DNA of 64,000 nt from Agrostemma githago (taxonomy: Eukaryota > Streptophyta > Magnoliopsida > Caryophyllales > Caryophyllaceae). Where the stretch lies: positions 3,226,756-3,290,755 of the forward strand of contig OY288242.1 of assembly GCA_958450325.1 (NCBI GenBank). The letters run 5' to 3'. The translations under genes and the position numbers were made by a program. Positions 23,553-34,400 of the stretch are shown piece after piece (within the stretch, counting starts at the first letter, position 1; each line of letters starts with the position of its first letter). The notes under the pieces are model-generated. The model was not told the DNA's origin, ran no database searches, and saw only the letters and a list, made by a program, of their open reading frames with translations.

Positions 23553-24220
23553 GAGTTTGTTGTGAGATAGTCTTATGTAAACTATTGAATAGAATATGCT
23601 AACTCCCAAGTCCCAAAATGTAAACAATCTTATTATTAGAGGCTTCACAACAAAATTATCATACACATGGACGCATAGATCAATTGGTAAACTGTATTCT
23701 AGCTTAACATGAGGTCTTAGATTTGAGCTTTGGGATCGCAACAATGTTAAAAGACACAATGGAGAGTCTTACTGCTCATCAGTTCCTACCCGACTCAATT
23801 CTGGGACAAAGAAGAAGGTTTACACAGAAAAATAAATTCATCGTGATAGCATCTCAAGGGACGTTTTTTGTTACATCTAACCCGGAAAAACAAATGCTAT
23901 AGGACTCATTAGACGAGTCAACCGTGTCACGTTAATTTCAGGCTAGACCACTTCCGAGTTATAAAAATCTTGTTACTTTCGGGTCATGTCGGATCATCTC
24001 GGGTCAGGTCATTTTCGTGTTTGTTGTTTTTGACCTTTTTATGGACACTTATTCGTTTTTACTATAATAACATTTGAGTCCGTTCCAGGTTAAACCAAAT
24101 CAATTCGATTTAGTGTTCAAACAAAAAAAACTCAATTTGGTTTGACTTGTTCGGGTCGATCAGTTTACCAGCTCTATCCTCTGTGACTCACAGGAGGCTT
24201 ATGTTTAGTTTTGTTTCCGG
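23553..24220. other. Intergenic, possible SINE-like stretch
   Basis: At about 23660-23745 the words AGATCAATTGGTAAACTG and AGATTTGAGCTTTGGG weakly resemble the A and B boxes of a tRNA-derived SINE. The rest is AT-rich with no gene. Confidence 0.25.
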
Positions 24221-24224
24221 ATCA

Positions 24225-24320
24225 AAATGGGCCGAACAAGTTCTCACACATGAATACTCCACCCAACAAAATGAGCCCAAAACTGAAACGATATTTATAA
24301 AGCGTTCACTTGTTAGAACC
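24225..24320 (+). promoter_or_regulatory. Distal promoter elements of the bL9m gene (site II motifs)
   Basis: TGGGCC at about 24229 and GAGCCCA at about 24271 are site II-type elements. These are known, together with telo-boxes, from plant genes for ribosomal and mitochondrial proteins. They lie just upstream of the MULE-like insertion that separates them from the leader exon. Confidence 0.4.
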
Positions 24321-25252
24321 TAGGTTGCACGGGCACGGTCCATTAATGAACACGGATCAAGTAATGTCGGACACGGTTCACTCCTTTTTACCCTAAAATA
24401 AGAAAGATACTGATACAATGATACCCTCTTTCACGATTCAAACAATCAGTCTTCAGTTCTTCACCTTCACCTTCTCTCTACGACGCACGCCACGCCGACG
24501 AACGCCGGCGCCGACGGACCTTCACGCATAGTGACGCTGACGAACTCTTCGCACAGTCATTCAAGGTGAACGAATGACTTGTATTTTTTTCAATTCAATT
24601 AGATTTTGTGGCTTGTTATTCTTGATTATTACTTGTTTGGGTTATATTTCTCGAATTCTTGGGTTTGTTTTCGATTTAATTGGATGTTGGTCTATTTCTA
24701 GGGTTTATTATTTTTCAATTGGATGGGTTTATTCTTTAATTGGATTTTTTTCGATTTAATTGGATGTTTTGTTCTTTAATTGGGGTTGATTGGGGTTTGT
24801 TTTGATGCTGTTGATTGATTGATTTCTGGTATATTAATTAGCGTAGTATATTGATTGGGGTCTGTTTATTCATTAGTGTAGTATATTGTATACGGAGTTT
24901 TGATCAAATGATCAGCCCCTTTTTGGTGACAAATCTGACAATTTTAGGTTGATGCTTGATGATGAACAATTTTATGTTTATTTGGTTATTATTTTGTAAG
25001 AATTTTAATTATTTGGATTGATATTTGTAAGACTTATGTTTGAACTTGGGTTTACGCGACCTCTTTTGTTATTTTATGTTTGTGGTCTTAGAAGTGACCA
25101 AAATGGGAATGTTCGATCGTTCGTTATAAAGAGTATAAAATTTTCTTTATTTCAATATATATATATATATAGTCTTTTTTTGCCGTGTCCCCCGTGTCTA
25201 AAAAAAATTCGAGCGCCGTGTCCCGTGTCTGATACGTGTCTGTGCAACCTAC
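24321..25252. mobile_element. Non-autonomous MULE-like element in the bL9m promoter
   Basis: Flanked by a perfect 9-bp TSD GTTAGAACC (24312-24320 and 25253-25261), the length typical of Mutator-like elements. Ends are TAGGTTGCACGGGCACGG and, in reverse complement, GTAGGTTGCACAGACACG. The 932-bp interior has no transposase. It has a GC-rich block at about 24478-24565 with a GT donor-like junction at 24566, then T-rich intron-like sequence, possibly a captured gene 5' end. Confidence 0.75.
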
Positions 25253-25257
25253 GTTAG

Positions 25258-25310
25258 AACCCTAATTCTCACATTTCGAAAACCCTAATTCTCTCTCCAC
25301 CTCCTCCAGG
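25258..25310 (+). promoter_or_regulatory. Telo-boxes and candidate leader exon of bL9m
   Basis: AACCCTAA occurs at 25258-25265 and 25281-25288, a telo-box pair typical of ribosomal-protein gene leaders. CT-rich sequence ends CCTCCTCCAG before a GTAATTG donor at about 25311. The first telo-box overlaps the MULE target duplication. An alternative start with TGGGCTT lies at about 26290. Confidence 0.4.
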
Positions 25311-25552
25311 TAATTGATTACTTCGTATTCTTTACTATCTTCGGTTGATGGTTCATTTCGCTGCCCACGTTGTTGATTTGATCTTAGTGTTCGAGTTTTT
25401 TCTTTTAAGTATTGTTTAAATTTTATTTAAATACATTTGATTGATTAGAATTCGAGTTCAATTAATTGTTGATGTTGTTATTTCAAGTTGAAGTTTTAAT
25501 TACATATTTATCTTGTTTTTTTGCATTTGCAGTGTTAGGTGTTCCTCTTTTG

Positions 25553-26149
25553 TTGGATCCGTTTTAATTCATAAATTTATCGATTTCTGGAAAAATGTTC
25601 GCATTAGCAGGTTTTTAGCAGTTATCAAATTCTGTGATAAGTATGTTGGACCCGTTTTAATTCAAAAAATTAATCGATTTCTGGAAAAAGTTTGTATTAG
25701 CTGGTTTCTAGCCGTAGTCATGACTCATGATAGTTTCTGGAAGAAGTTTGCATTAGTCGATTTTCTCGCAGTAGCCAGGATTTGTGCTATGTATGATTCA
25801 CTTGTTTCGATTTTACAATTCGTCGATTCCCGGACAAAATCTTGCAATAGCTTGTTTTCTAGCAGTAGTCAGAGTTGTGCTGCTATGTATGTTTGGCACT
25901 TTTAATTCAAAAGTTAAATTGATTTCTGAATGAACTTTTGTAATAGTTGGTTTTCTAGAAGTATTTAGGATATGTGCTATCTATTTTGGACACGTTTTCA
26001 TTTAAAATTAATCGATTTCTGTAAAGAAGTTGCATCACGTGGTTTTCTAGCAGTAGCCAATGTTTTTGCTATCCATGTTTCGATTTCTGGGGAAAAAAAG
26101 TTGCATTAGCTGGTTTTCTAGCATTAGTCTGGGTTTGTGCTATGAATGC
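25553..26149 (+). repeat. About seven diverged tandem copies of a 93-bp unit
   Basis: Unit starts are clear at 25553, 25646, 25892, 25986 and 26078, with shortened units between. The shared core is TCGATTTCTGGAAAAAGTT, then GCATTAGCTGGTTTTCTAGC, then AGTAG and GTGCTATGTATG. It lies in the likely leader intron of the bL9m gene. Confidence 0.85.
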
Positions 26150-27453
26150 TGGTTTTGTTTTAGCTTAAAATTTCATCGATTTCACTTCGAGTTTCAGAAA
26201 GTTAATACCACATGGCTGCAATTCTTCACGTTGCGTCAATCTCAGTCAAACTTAGTTCGACCCGAACCCAACCAAAACCAATCGTTAACATGGGCTTATT
26301 ATACCAAGCTCATTTAACAGTCCAAATACAAACTACTCTAAACAAAAACCTATGTTTTTTTTAGTCAAATTATTTGGATCTTTCTCCCGAATTTATACAA
26401 TTTCTTAAACCCTTAACCTCTCATAGGTTCTCTGAGGTACGAATTCATGTTCTTTATCTCTTAATTATTCAGATTAGATTGAAGTTAAATCTTTATGCAA
26501 ATTGTTAGTTCACATTGCTATGCATTCATGAACTTATTTAATCAATTTTTGATCCTTTGTTGATTTAAAATTGTTATTTCGATACCAATTTTATGATTTG
26601 GATATTGGTAGATAGCTCAAAATGTTGGTTTTTAGGGTTTATTGTTCTTCATTTGGATGATTTTCATGATTATTAGAAATTGGACTTTCAAGATAATTAT
26701 TGCATTTCCTGAGATGGGTTTCAATTATAAGTCATGTAAGGGGATTTTTGATTGAAATGGAAGAGATTTGGTGGGTTTTGGATTAGAGTCGAGACGGTGG
26801 TAATAGGATATCTCAAAGAGTATGGAGTAATTATTGTGTACGTCCGCCGTTAGTAGGGTAAACGAAAGAAAAAATGATTATTTTAGTTTAAATAGTGGCC
26901 ACCTTTTACCCTAAAATTACCAATTTTTAGCTCTGTCATATGATACAGCGGTTTTACAGTATAATTTGTGCAAGCATTAGGAAATACCGAAGTAAGTGTT
27001 TAGCTAACAGAGCTATTTGCCATACCTGGGCAATGAAAAGCTTGAAACTTAAGTTAAAATCTTCTCCTCCTAAGTTCTAATCGTGGTTCCACCTCTTGTG
27101 GTGGGGCGGGTTAAACGATAATGGTATGAACTTTCTTTAGTTATACGTAGGGAGTATATATTGTATTACTAGCTCGCTTCCCTAAATTTCAATGTTTGTT
27201 GTTTTTAGCTGTAACTCTACATTTTTTGCAAGTTGATGGAGTATATGTTTAGGCATCCTCAAAGTTGTGAATTCTCGCTTCTAGCTTCTGGCATATGAGA
27301 AACATTGATTTTTGCGAAGTGTAGTAATGAACTAGAGGATGTGAGTAGCATTTGCTCGATCTTGTGTACGCACACACATTTGGTGGTGGATATAGGCATT
27401 ATGTATTTTTTTTAATGCTGAAGGTGAGCGGTTGAAAGTGGAAAAGACGTGAG

Positions 27454-28828
27454 ATGGCATATATGCAATATGGGAGAAATGTTCTATGCCGGGCTGTCCA
27501 AGAGACGACCCTAAAGAAATCGGAAGGGTTACTTCATCCGTTGTTTTTCACTGGTCAAGGAATCAGATATAGAAGACTAGAAGTTATTCTTACAACGGTT
27601 TGTTCTAAAAATCTAACTATCTAAGCCAAGCTTAACTTCTTTTGTATGGTATTGTCGTTGAAATTTGCTTATCGAGCTACTGCAATGAATGTAGAACATG
27701 GATAACCTTGGAAAAGCCGGTGAGACAGTGAAGGTTGCTCCCGGGTATTTTCGTAATTATCTTATGCCCAAGTTACTGGCTGTTCCAAACATTGATAAGT
27801 TTGCCTATCTAGTGAGGGAGCAAAGGAAGGTAAACTGCTAACCTCATTGTATTACACGTTTACCGAGTTTGTTGTATTCTCTGATATGAGAATCAAACCC
27901 CGTACGTCATGGTTAGAGTAAAGAAGCTCTGGTTTCCGCACTTTTTACAATGTAATATGGACATCTTGAACTAAAATCATGATACGTTGTAATATGGCAA
28001 TTCGTTGGGATTTGAGAGAATCGGTAACTATGTTGTATTATTGTTTCTGAGACAACAGATTTACCAACCTAAAGAAAAGGAAGAAGTCGAGGTGGAGAAG
28101 GAATTTACTAAAGAAGATATGATGAGTGAGTACATTGCTGCTGCAAAACAACTGCACAATGGTAAAGTGGTAAGTGATTCTTGAAATCGAAATGACTTGC
28201 ATGCTATCTCTATTTGAAATAAGTGTCTTTTCCTTGCTTTCCATTCTCAGAACTGCGTTGTACTATTGTTTGTCCATTATAGAAGTGAGATTTACATTCG
28301 AAACTAACAGAGCTACAGTCAAAGTAACTTCCATCACATAATGACATTTCTGCCTCGAATCTTGTCCACAATGAATCTTAGTGAGGTTATTTAGGGTTTT
28401 CTAGCATATGATGCATGATTTTCTTGCAGGTTTTAAGAAGATACTTTAAGGTTGACAACGAACTGCGTGAACCTGTGACGAAAGACGAGATTATATCTGA
28501 GGTACGTATTTTTAGCCTCTATTATGTACTCCCTCCATCACAATTTTATCGTTGCATTGACTAAAGTTTAAGATCATGAAGTAAAGGGTGTAACGGGAAT
28601 AGGAAGTTTAACAAGGGAGCAAAATGCGAAGTTCACTATTTGGTAAATTTGTTTCAGGTGGCAAGGCAACTTTCTGTGCAAGTCGAACCTGAAAACTTGC
28701 ATATGCCAAATCCTTTATCGTCGCTTGGGGAATTCGAGATACCCCTACGATTTCCCAAGTCCATTCCCTTACCCCAGGCCCAGGGCAAAACCGGGTGGAC
28801 TCTGAAAGTCAAAATCCGACGAAAGTAA
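27454..28828 (+). CDS. MRPL9: Mitochondrial ribosomal protein bL9 (nuclear gene)
   Basis: Component of the large ribosomal subunit. Five exons join in phase 0: 27454-27597, 27695-27829, 28059-28169, 28430-28501 and 28658-28828, giving 210 residues. The N-terminal about 40 residues are rich in Arg, Leu and Ser and poor in acids (MAYMQYGRNVLCRAVQETTL), fitting a mitochondrial presequence. The L9 core follows: LEVILTT, then NLGKAGETVKVAPGYFRNYL and PKLLAVPNIDKF. The middle is a charged helix (KEKEEVEVEKEF) and the C-terminal domain ends FPKSIPLPQ and KVKIRRK. All introns are GT-AG. The first of two close ATGs is used. The gene appears intact. A plastid L9 is less likely because of the presequence. 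Confidence 0.9.
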
Positions 28829-29543
28829 AAGGATGTTTCTTGGTCTAGTTCAATGCAATGCCAGTGTAACCTCAGGTTTTTGGATAGCAGAAATAAACCA
28901 GCGATGGAATTGTTAGAGCTCTACGGTTTAGATTTGTTATGGCAGTGGTTCCCCGAGTTAGGGCAAGTGATGATGTTGTAAGAATGAGTTGTACGTGAAA
29001 GTTTGTTTGGAAAGTTCTCTTCCTATTCTCTGGTTCCATTTTTGGTTGAACTTTAGCCAGACTAATTACATTTCCGAAATCAAATTTTAATTTTAATATA
29101 TCTGTTTAGTGGTTAAAAAATTTCGGGTGAAATTTCAAAGGGTTTCAGCCAAAATTGTATGGTCTTGAGGGCTTTTAGTCTTCGAGCAAGTCACCGTGAT
29201 GGAAATCTGAAAATGATGGAAACTTGCTACGCCCGAGGGTTATCGAAGCTTAATAGTCGTAGCTAGTAAAGTTGTCATCCGGAAAAAAGGGAGATAAGTG
29301 TTATACTACTACAGTCCTAGCTCAGTAGAAGTATCTGATACCATTTGCATTTAAGGAAAGAATCTTATAATCCTATCCTCACAAAACAATTCAAGAATCG
29401 ATTTTTTGTCTTGGAAGAATTAAATTCGTTCAATAGCTAGGGTTGATTTTGTTCTAAGGAATTTTCGATATGGCGATAAGTTCACACTAGTTCTAGAATC
29501 AGTTGGTAAAGTCACGAGAGATATTACTCGTGATTCTGTTAGA
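28829..29543. other. bL9m 3' flank, no gene
   Basis: 3' untranslated and intergenic AT-rich DNA. I see no domain-bearing frame. Confidence 0.35.
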
Positions 29544-29731
29544 CTATTTAAAGGGCAATGCTGCAATGGTGTTTTTATCGAAACGTCAAACCATCCAACA
29601 AGTAACATTTCATCTAATATCCAAGAACACAAATACACTATTTAAAGGGCAATGCCGCAATGGTGTTTTTGTCGAAACATCAAACCATCCAACAAGTAAC
29701 ATTTCATCTAATATCCAAGAACACAAATACA
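29544..29731. repeat. Tandem duplication of 94 bp
   Basis: CTATTTAAAGGGCAATGC at 29544 recurs at 29638, with three or so substitutions across the 94-bp unit. It opens a longer reading frame upstream of ATG 29737, probably by chance. Confidence 0.9.
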
Positions 29732-29736
29732 CTAAA

Positions 29737-29981
29737 ATGGCACCTACTACACTTGATCAAGTTGCCATGGAAGTCATCATGCTATTGGAGCAATACGAAG
29801 ATCAACAAGGTCGTAAATTGAGGAATACGACACGAAATGTGAGCCCTAAGTGGTGTCAGAGTATCAGCTATCATCCGCCGTAGGAGAAAATCATGACTAG
29901 TGATGAAGCTGCTCATATCTTTGGTGGATTCATGATATGTGAACATTATGCCAAAAAACCACCACTTATTAAGAGGGGTTA
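29737..29981 (+). pseudogene. Unrecognised broken small frame
   Basis: From ATG 29737 the frame reads MAPTTLDQVAMEVIMLLEQY and goes on to SISYHPP, where a TAG at 29881-29883 stops it. The same frame then continues EKIMTSDEAAHIFGGFMI to a stop after IKRGY. No family is recognised. It may belong with the XS-like fragment 280 bp downstream. Confidence 0.35.
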
Positions 29982-30261
29982 CTAAGTCTCAGTCTCAGTC
30001 TCGATCTCGGTCTCGATCCATTTGTTTATTTTTAATTAAAGTGATTGAGACGAAAAATGTACTCCGTATGTATATTGAGTTGCTTGTGGTGTGAAGTGCC
30101 CTAATGCTAAGGCACCAAGTGTTAGTACTAGTAGTTCCATAACCATGACCTAATTTAATGCTTTGTGAGTTGTGACATGAGGATCATGTAAGTTCTCTAC
30201 GTACACACTAGTATTCTATGTAAGTGCCCTGCTAGCATGACCGAAGGCTTGCAATTGGCAT

Positions 30262-30628
30262 TTGAGAGCTTCTAAAAAGGATGTTGTCGCTGAGGCTTTA
30301 ACTATTGTCACCTACAGAGGTCCACATCACCCATCTTGTGTCGGTAAAACGGTTTTACATGATCATCCAAATTTGAAAAGACTTTTTATCGGTCGTGCTA
30401 TTAGGGCACTAGTGGAAGCGGATTGGGAGGTCAAAGTTAGAGACGGGTATTGATAAATACATGAAGGCGTTTAAGTTACAGAAAGCATTTGAGAGAGTTG
30501 GAAAGGGTTATGCACACTCTCTTCACACCACTACCGGCCCTCATTCGTGGGTTGGAACGATTGTAGATCGAGATCTCATGATGAAGGCCACAGACTACAA
30601 ACCGGTGCCGGATGATTTGAAGTACTAA
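30262..30628 (+). pseudogene. Broken XS-like fragment
   Basis: Two overlapping frames. The first (30262-30453) ends ALVEADWEVKVRDGY at a TGA. After a +1 shift the second reads YMKAFKLQKAFERVGKG, then TTGPHSWVGTIVDRD and a stop at 30626-30628. The second part matches the core of Helitron XS gene 1 closely (YKSAFRLQKCFERVGRG, GPHLWVATSADK). The upstream part lacks the WPP end of an XS domain. This is a degraded relative outside the Helitron, with the frameshift at about 30455. Confidence 0.55.
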
Positions 30629-30954
30629 GGATATCATAGAAAACAAGTAGATATTCCTAAAGGAGTTGAAAATAGTAAACTCAAAATGACCTGAACACAA
30701 AATGATTTGGCTCGACCCGAAGCCAACCCATTTTCAATAACCCGAAATTGGACCGACCCAAACCCATTTTGCCATGTCTAGATGAAACAAGCCAATTGAT
30801 ATATGGGTCGTCGAACATTGATCTATGTTTAACTTGTGTCTCCGCTAACTAAATAAACCCTGAATTTATGTCTTCTTCTATAGGCTATAGCTTATCATCG
30901 AATCTCCATTTGCTCAAATCACTTTCCTTTATGTAATGTTTTGATTATTAATTA

Positions 30955-31145
30955 CTCCCTCCGTTACAAAATATAAGTAGTTTTAGAGGATTAAAGACTT
31001 TGTTTTTTATAGATTGTTTTACATTTTTCAATACAGTAAAACTCCTTTGATTAGTCAGAAGGGTTTTCCAATTTACAGCTCAATAAACACTTTCTTTATA
31101 AATGTGCAAATATCTCAAACTACTTGTATTTTGTAACGGAGGGAA
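30955..31145. mobile_element. Stowaway MITE
   Basis: 191 bp, ends CTCCCTCCGTTACAAAATAT and, in reverse, TTCCCTCCGTTACAAAATAC, flanked by TA on both sides (30953-30954, 31146-31147). These are hallmark Tc1/mariner-type Stowaway termini. It lies about 300 bp upstream of the EREL start codon. Confidence 0.9.
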
Positions 31146-31450
31146 TATTAATTGTAATTATAATTATAATAATTAATGATTATTATTAGGAGTAGTATTA
31201 GGAAACTGAGTTTACAAGAAGCTACACACTACATCAAACAACAACAAGAAGCATACTTGGTCCAACTCATACCCTGAAAACCACCCACATGTCATTCTCA
31301 TTCAATTTGATCGGATCACACCTAAATCCTATGAATTGAAAAGGGTTTAATTGATTTTGCCTTATTTTCAACTCAATTGGGATTCCCCCTTTTGTTTGAT
31401 CACCCTTTTGAAGAAGAACCCTAAAAAAAGATTGGAGGGTTCGAGATCAG

Positions 31451-34400
31451 ATGATCAGGGGAAGAAGTCCTCCTAAGCATCGCCATGATGGGACCTCGCC
31501 CCTCCCCTTGGGCATGGATTGGAGCCCTCCTCCTAAGAAATTGGTACTTCATTTCTCTCTTTCTAATCTTCACTTTGTTTTTTTTTTATTTATGGGTTTT
31601 TTGCAGTTGGTATTGTATTCATTTGGAGTCCAACTTGAGTAATTTGGATAGATGTGGTAATATTTTGAGTTGGGTTGTTGAGTGATGTGCTAATTGAGCT
31701 GATTCTGCCGATCAATTTTGTGGAAGGAGTGTTGGATTAGATGGATGATGTTATTTGTATAGGTGGTTGACCAATGTGCTAATTGAGCTCACAAACTCGA
31801 TCAAATTCGATGGATAGATTGAAGACAAGTTTTTTAATTGGGTTGTTGACCAATGTGCTGTTTAAGGCCGCGAATCTGGTTACAATTGGAGGATTAGATG
31901 GTTTGTTTGGTTGGTTTTTGACTAGTAATGCATGTTTATCGAGCTCATATATCTATGTTAAGTTTGCTGATTGGTTGGAAGCTTGGAGGAATAGATTTGG
32001 ATTGCATGGGTGAGTGATAGGCAGGGATGTTCCATCGACAGCGTTGATTGGCCGAGGACATTATGCTAAAAATGTGATTCTTTCTCCGTGTGTTTATTGT
32101 CATTTGATGTTCCTCCATCCTAGCATGATGCCATCTTATGTTTCAGGCGTAAAAGTTCATTCAACAAGTTCATGTTGCTCCTCAGTTTTCACTCTTTATC
32201 TCTAGTATGCATAGAATAGATCCGCAGTAGGGAGTATTTGTCAACGTCTCAAACATACTTGGGTTGCAAAGGCGTTAATCTTCTCAGAATCATCAAGGCT
32301 GACATATTCTAGAGCTTTTTGTGTGCTGCTTACTGAAATCTTTCTTTGGTGTAGAACGGACGTGATACAATATGGCCGCATGATCCTCGCAGTGGATGGA
32401 GCTACTGTGTTACTATTCCTTCTTGGGTTGCACTTCCAAAATCAAGATCAAGTGCTTCAGATCCTGTAGTGGTATGTAAATAGAATGTCCCTCCAATGTT
32501 TGTCTTTTTTTTTTTCAAATGGTTTTAACATATTTTATCCTGTTAAATATGTTCTCTTATTCACTGTTGTAGACTTGTCTGGACAACCATGATTCAAACA
32601 ATTTCGAAAACTTTAGATTCTAGTTTGGGCTTGTATAGTTGTATGCTATTCATTATAACATGATTCATGACAAGAAGCAATTGGAGACAAACTTTACTTC
32701 TCCACTTTTGACTTCTCTTGCTACTTTGCATGATCAGTTCTTCCGGCATTATGGTTCAAATTTTTTGTTTTGGTAGAGGAATCGTTGGATTTGATTCCCT
32801 CATTGATAGGATTTAACTGAAAGTATGCCTTTTGAAGCCTTTGGCAGTAAAGCACTTCTAGCGGTAACATTATTCTTGATACCTTGGTTTCTCATCATTG
32901 TTTTTTTTTTCTTCTTCTCTTTGTTTGTTTAATGGTACTATATTTAATATTATGGTGGCCGGAAAATGTATTGAAAATTTTGTTTGTTAGTTTATTTAAT
33001 AGTGGCTAAGGGTGATTTATCAATTTTTATTTGTATTTTTTTCAATTAAGTTGCATGTTATAGCACCCACCTTGATGGCTCTCTTTTTATCCTACCTAAT
33101 TGCCATGGTACCATAAAATTTCTAGGTACGTCAGTGAGGTTAGTTTGTCACTTCAAGCTGGAAATGTCTTTTGAATGATGGTGGACTAGTTATAATCAAG
33201 ATTACTGCCATATTTTATGTACTGTGAAGTTCATGCAGTCCCCGCCTCATCAAATTGGAAGGTGCAAGTTTACATTGCCCCTTCATAAAGTAGTGGAATA
33301 ACTCGAGGACCTGCAGTGTAGTCTATACAGTTAATTTTGAAGGCGCAAGTTACATTGTCCCTTTACTGTGGAGCTTAGGAATGTTAGACCTGGAATTGTG
33401 ATGTGTTATGTTGTGTTGCTGTACATTGAAAAATAAATCATGAATTTGTATATTTATGGATTAGTCTACTTGTGAATGTATAGTATCATTCCACTTATAA
33501 TTTTGTTGTTTCTTGTAAATAGTTTTATAGGGTTCAAGTGGGTATTCAATCCCCTGCTGGAGTTACGACTATACGTGGAGTGCTGAGAAGATTTAATGAC
33601 TTTCTTAAGCTATTTTCCGATGTAAGTAAAACTGTAAATTTACTGTCATGTGTTACCATTTGATGTGATTGACGTATCAAATACTTCAAAATCGTACAAG
33701 TTTGACAAAGTAGTCAACTTGAAGATTGCTGACCCTTTATCTTCTGCTTCTTATTCTGTTTTATGCATCTGCAGCTTAAAAAGGCCTTTCCTAGGAAGAG
33801 TCTCCCATCTGCACCTCCGAAGGGAATTATGCGTATGAAAAGTAGAACACTCTTGGAAGAGGTTTGTGCTCTAGAATCTTAAATAGTCACTCTTTCGAAC
33901 TACATGTCTACATCTATCCTCAAACTTTAGAGTTGAAATTAGTGAGCTTTGCTAGGTTGGCTTGGTAAAACTTTGTTGTTCGTGTCTTTGTTCTTCCTTA
34001 TGATTGGCATTGTCACATTTTAACTATTTTGTCATATGCTCTCTGCTTGCAGCGAAGGTGTTCTCTGGAAGATTGGATGTTGAAGCTTCTTTCAGACATT
34101 AATATATCAAGGAGTATGGCTGTGGCATCTTTCCTTGAACTTGAAGCAGCTGCAAGGACCTGTGAGTAGTTTGTTTAGCATATTTCATTAATTTGTTTTG
34201 CAACCTACTGTTTTCCTTAGTCATGTTTCCAATTTTTTTTTTTTTTTAAAAAAAACTCTAGCATGCTTGACCTCATAGTGCTGTACTCTATTCCCCCACC
34301 CCCTTTTTCTTGACGTAAATAGGCCTATATTGTTTGTTATCATTGTCAGCATATGAAGAAGCAAGTCAGCAACCCTCAGAAGCGAAACCTTCTACATTGA

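Noticed and set aside
24478..24565. GC-rich block as an independent gene
   Set aside because: It lies inside a 932-bp MULE-like element and has no sustained frame. At most a captured fragment.
26981..27125. SINE-like B-box region (GTTCTAATCGTGGTTCC)
   Set aside because: No A box, poly-A or target duplication could be matched. Too weak to call.
28527..28620. CTCCCTCCATCACAATTTTA as a Stowaway MITE
   Set aside because: Only one terminus is visible inside intron 4 of bL9m; no matching inverted end or TA pair was found.
31783..32205. Open frames in intron 1 of the EREL gene
   Set aside because: They lie between well-supported exons 1 and 2 and have no domain. Read as intron sequence.
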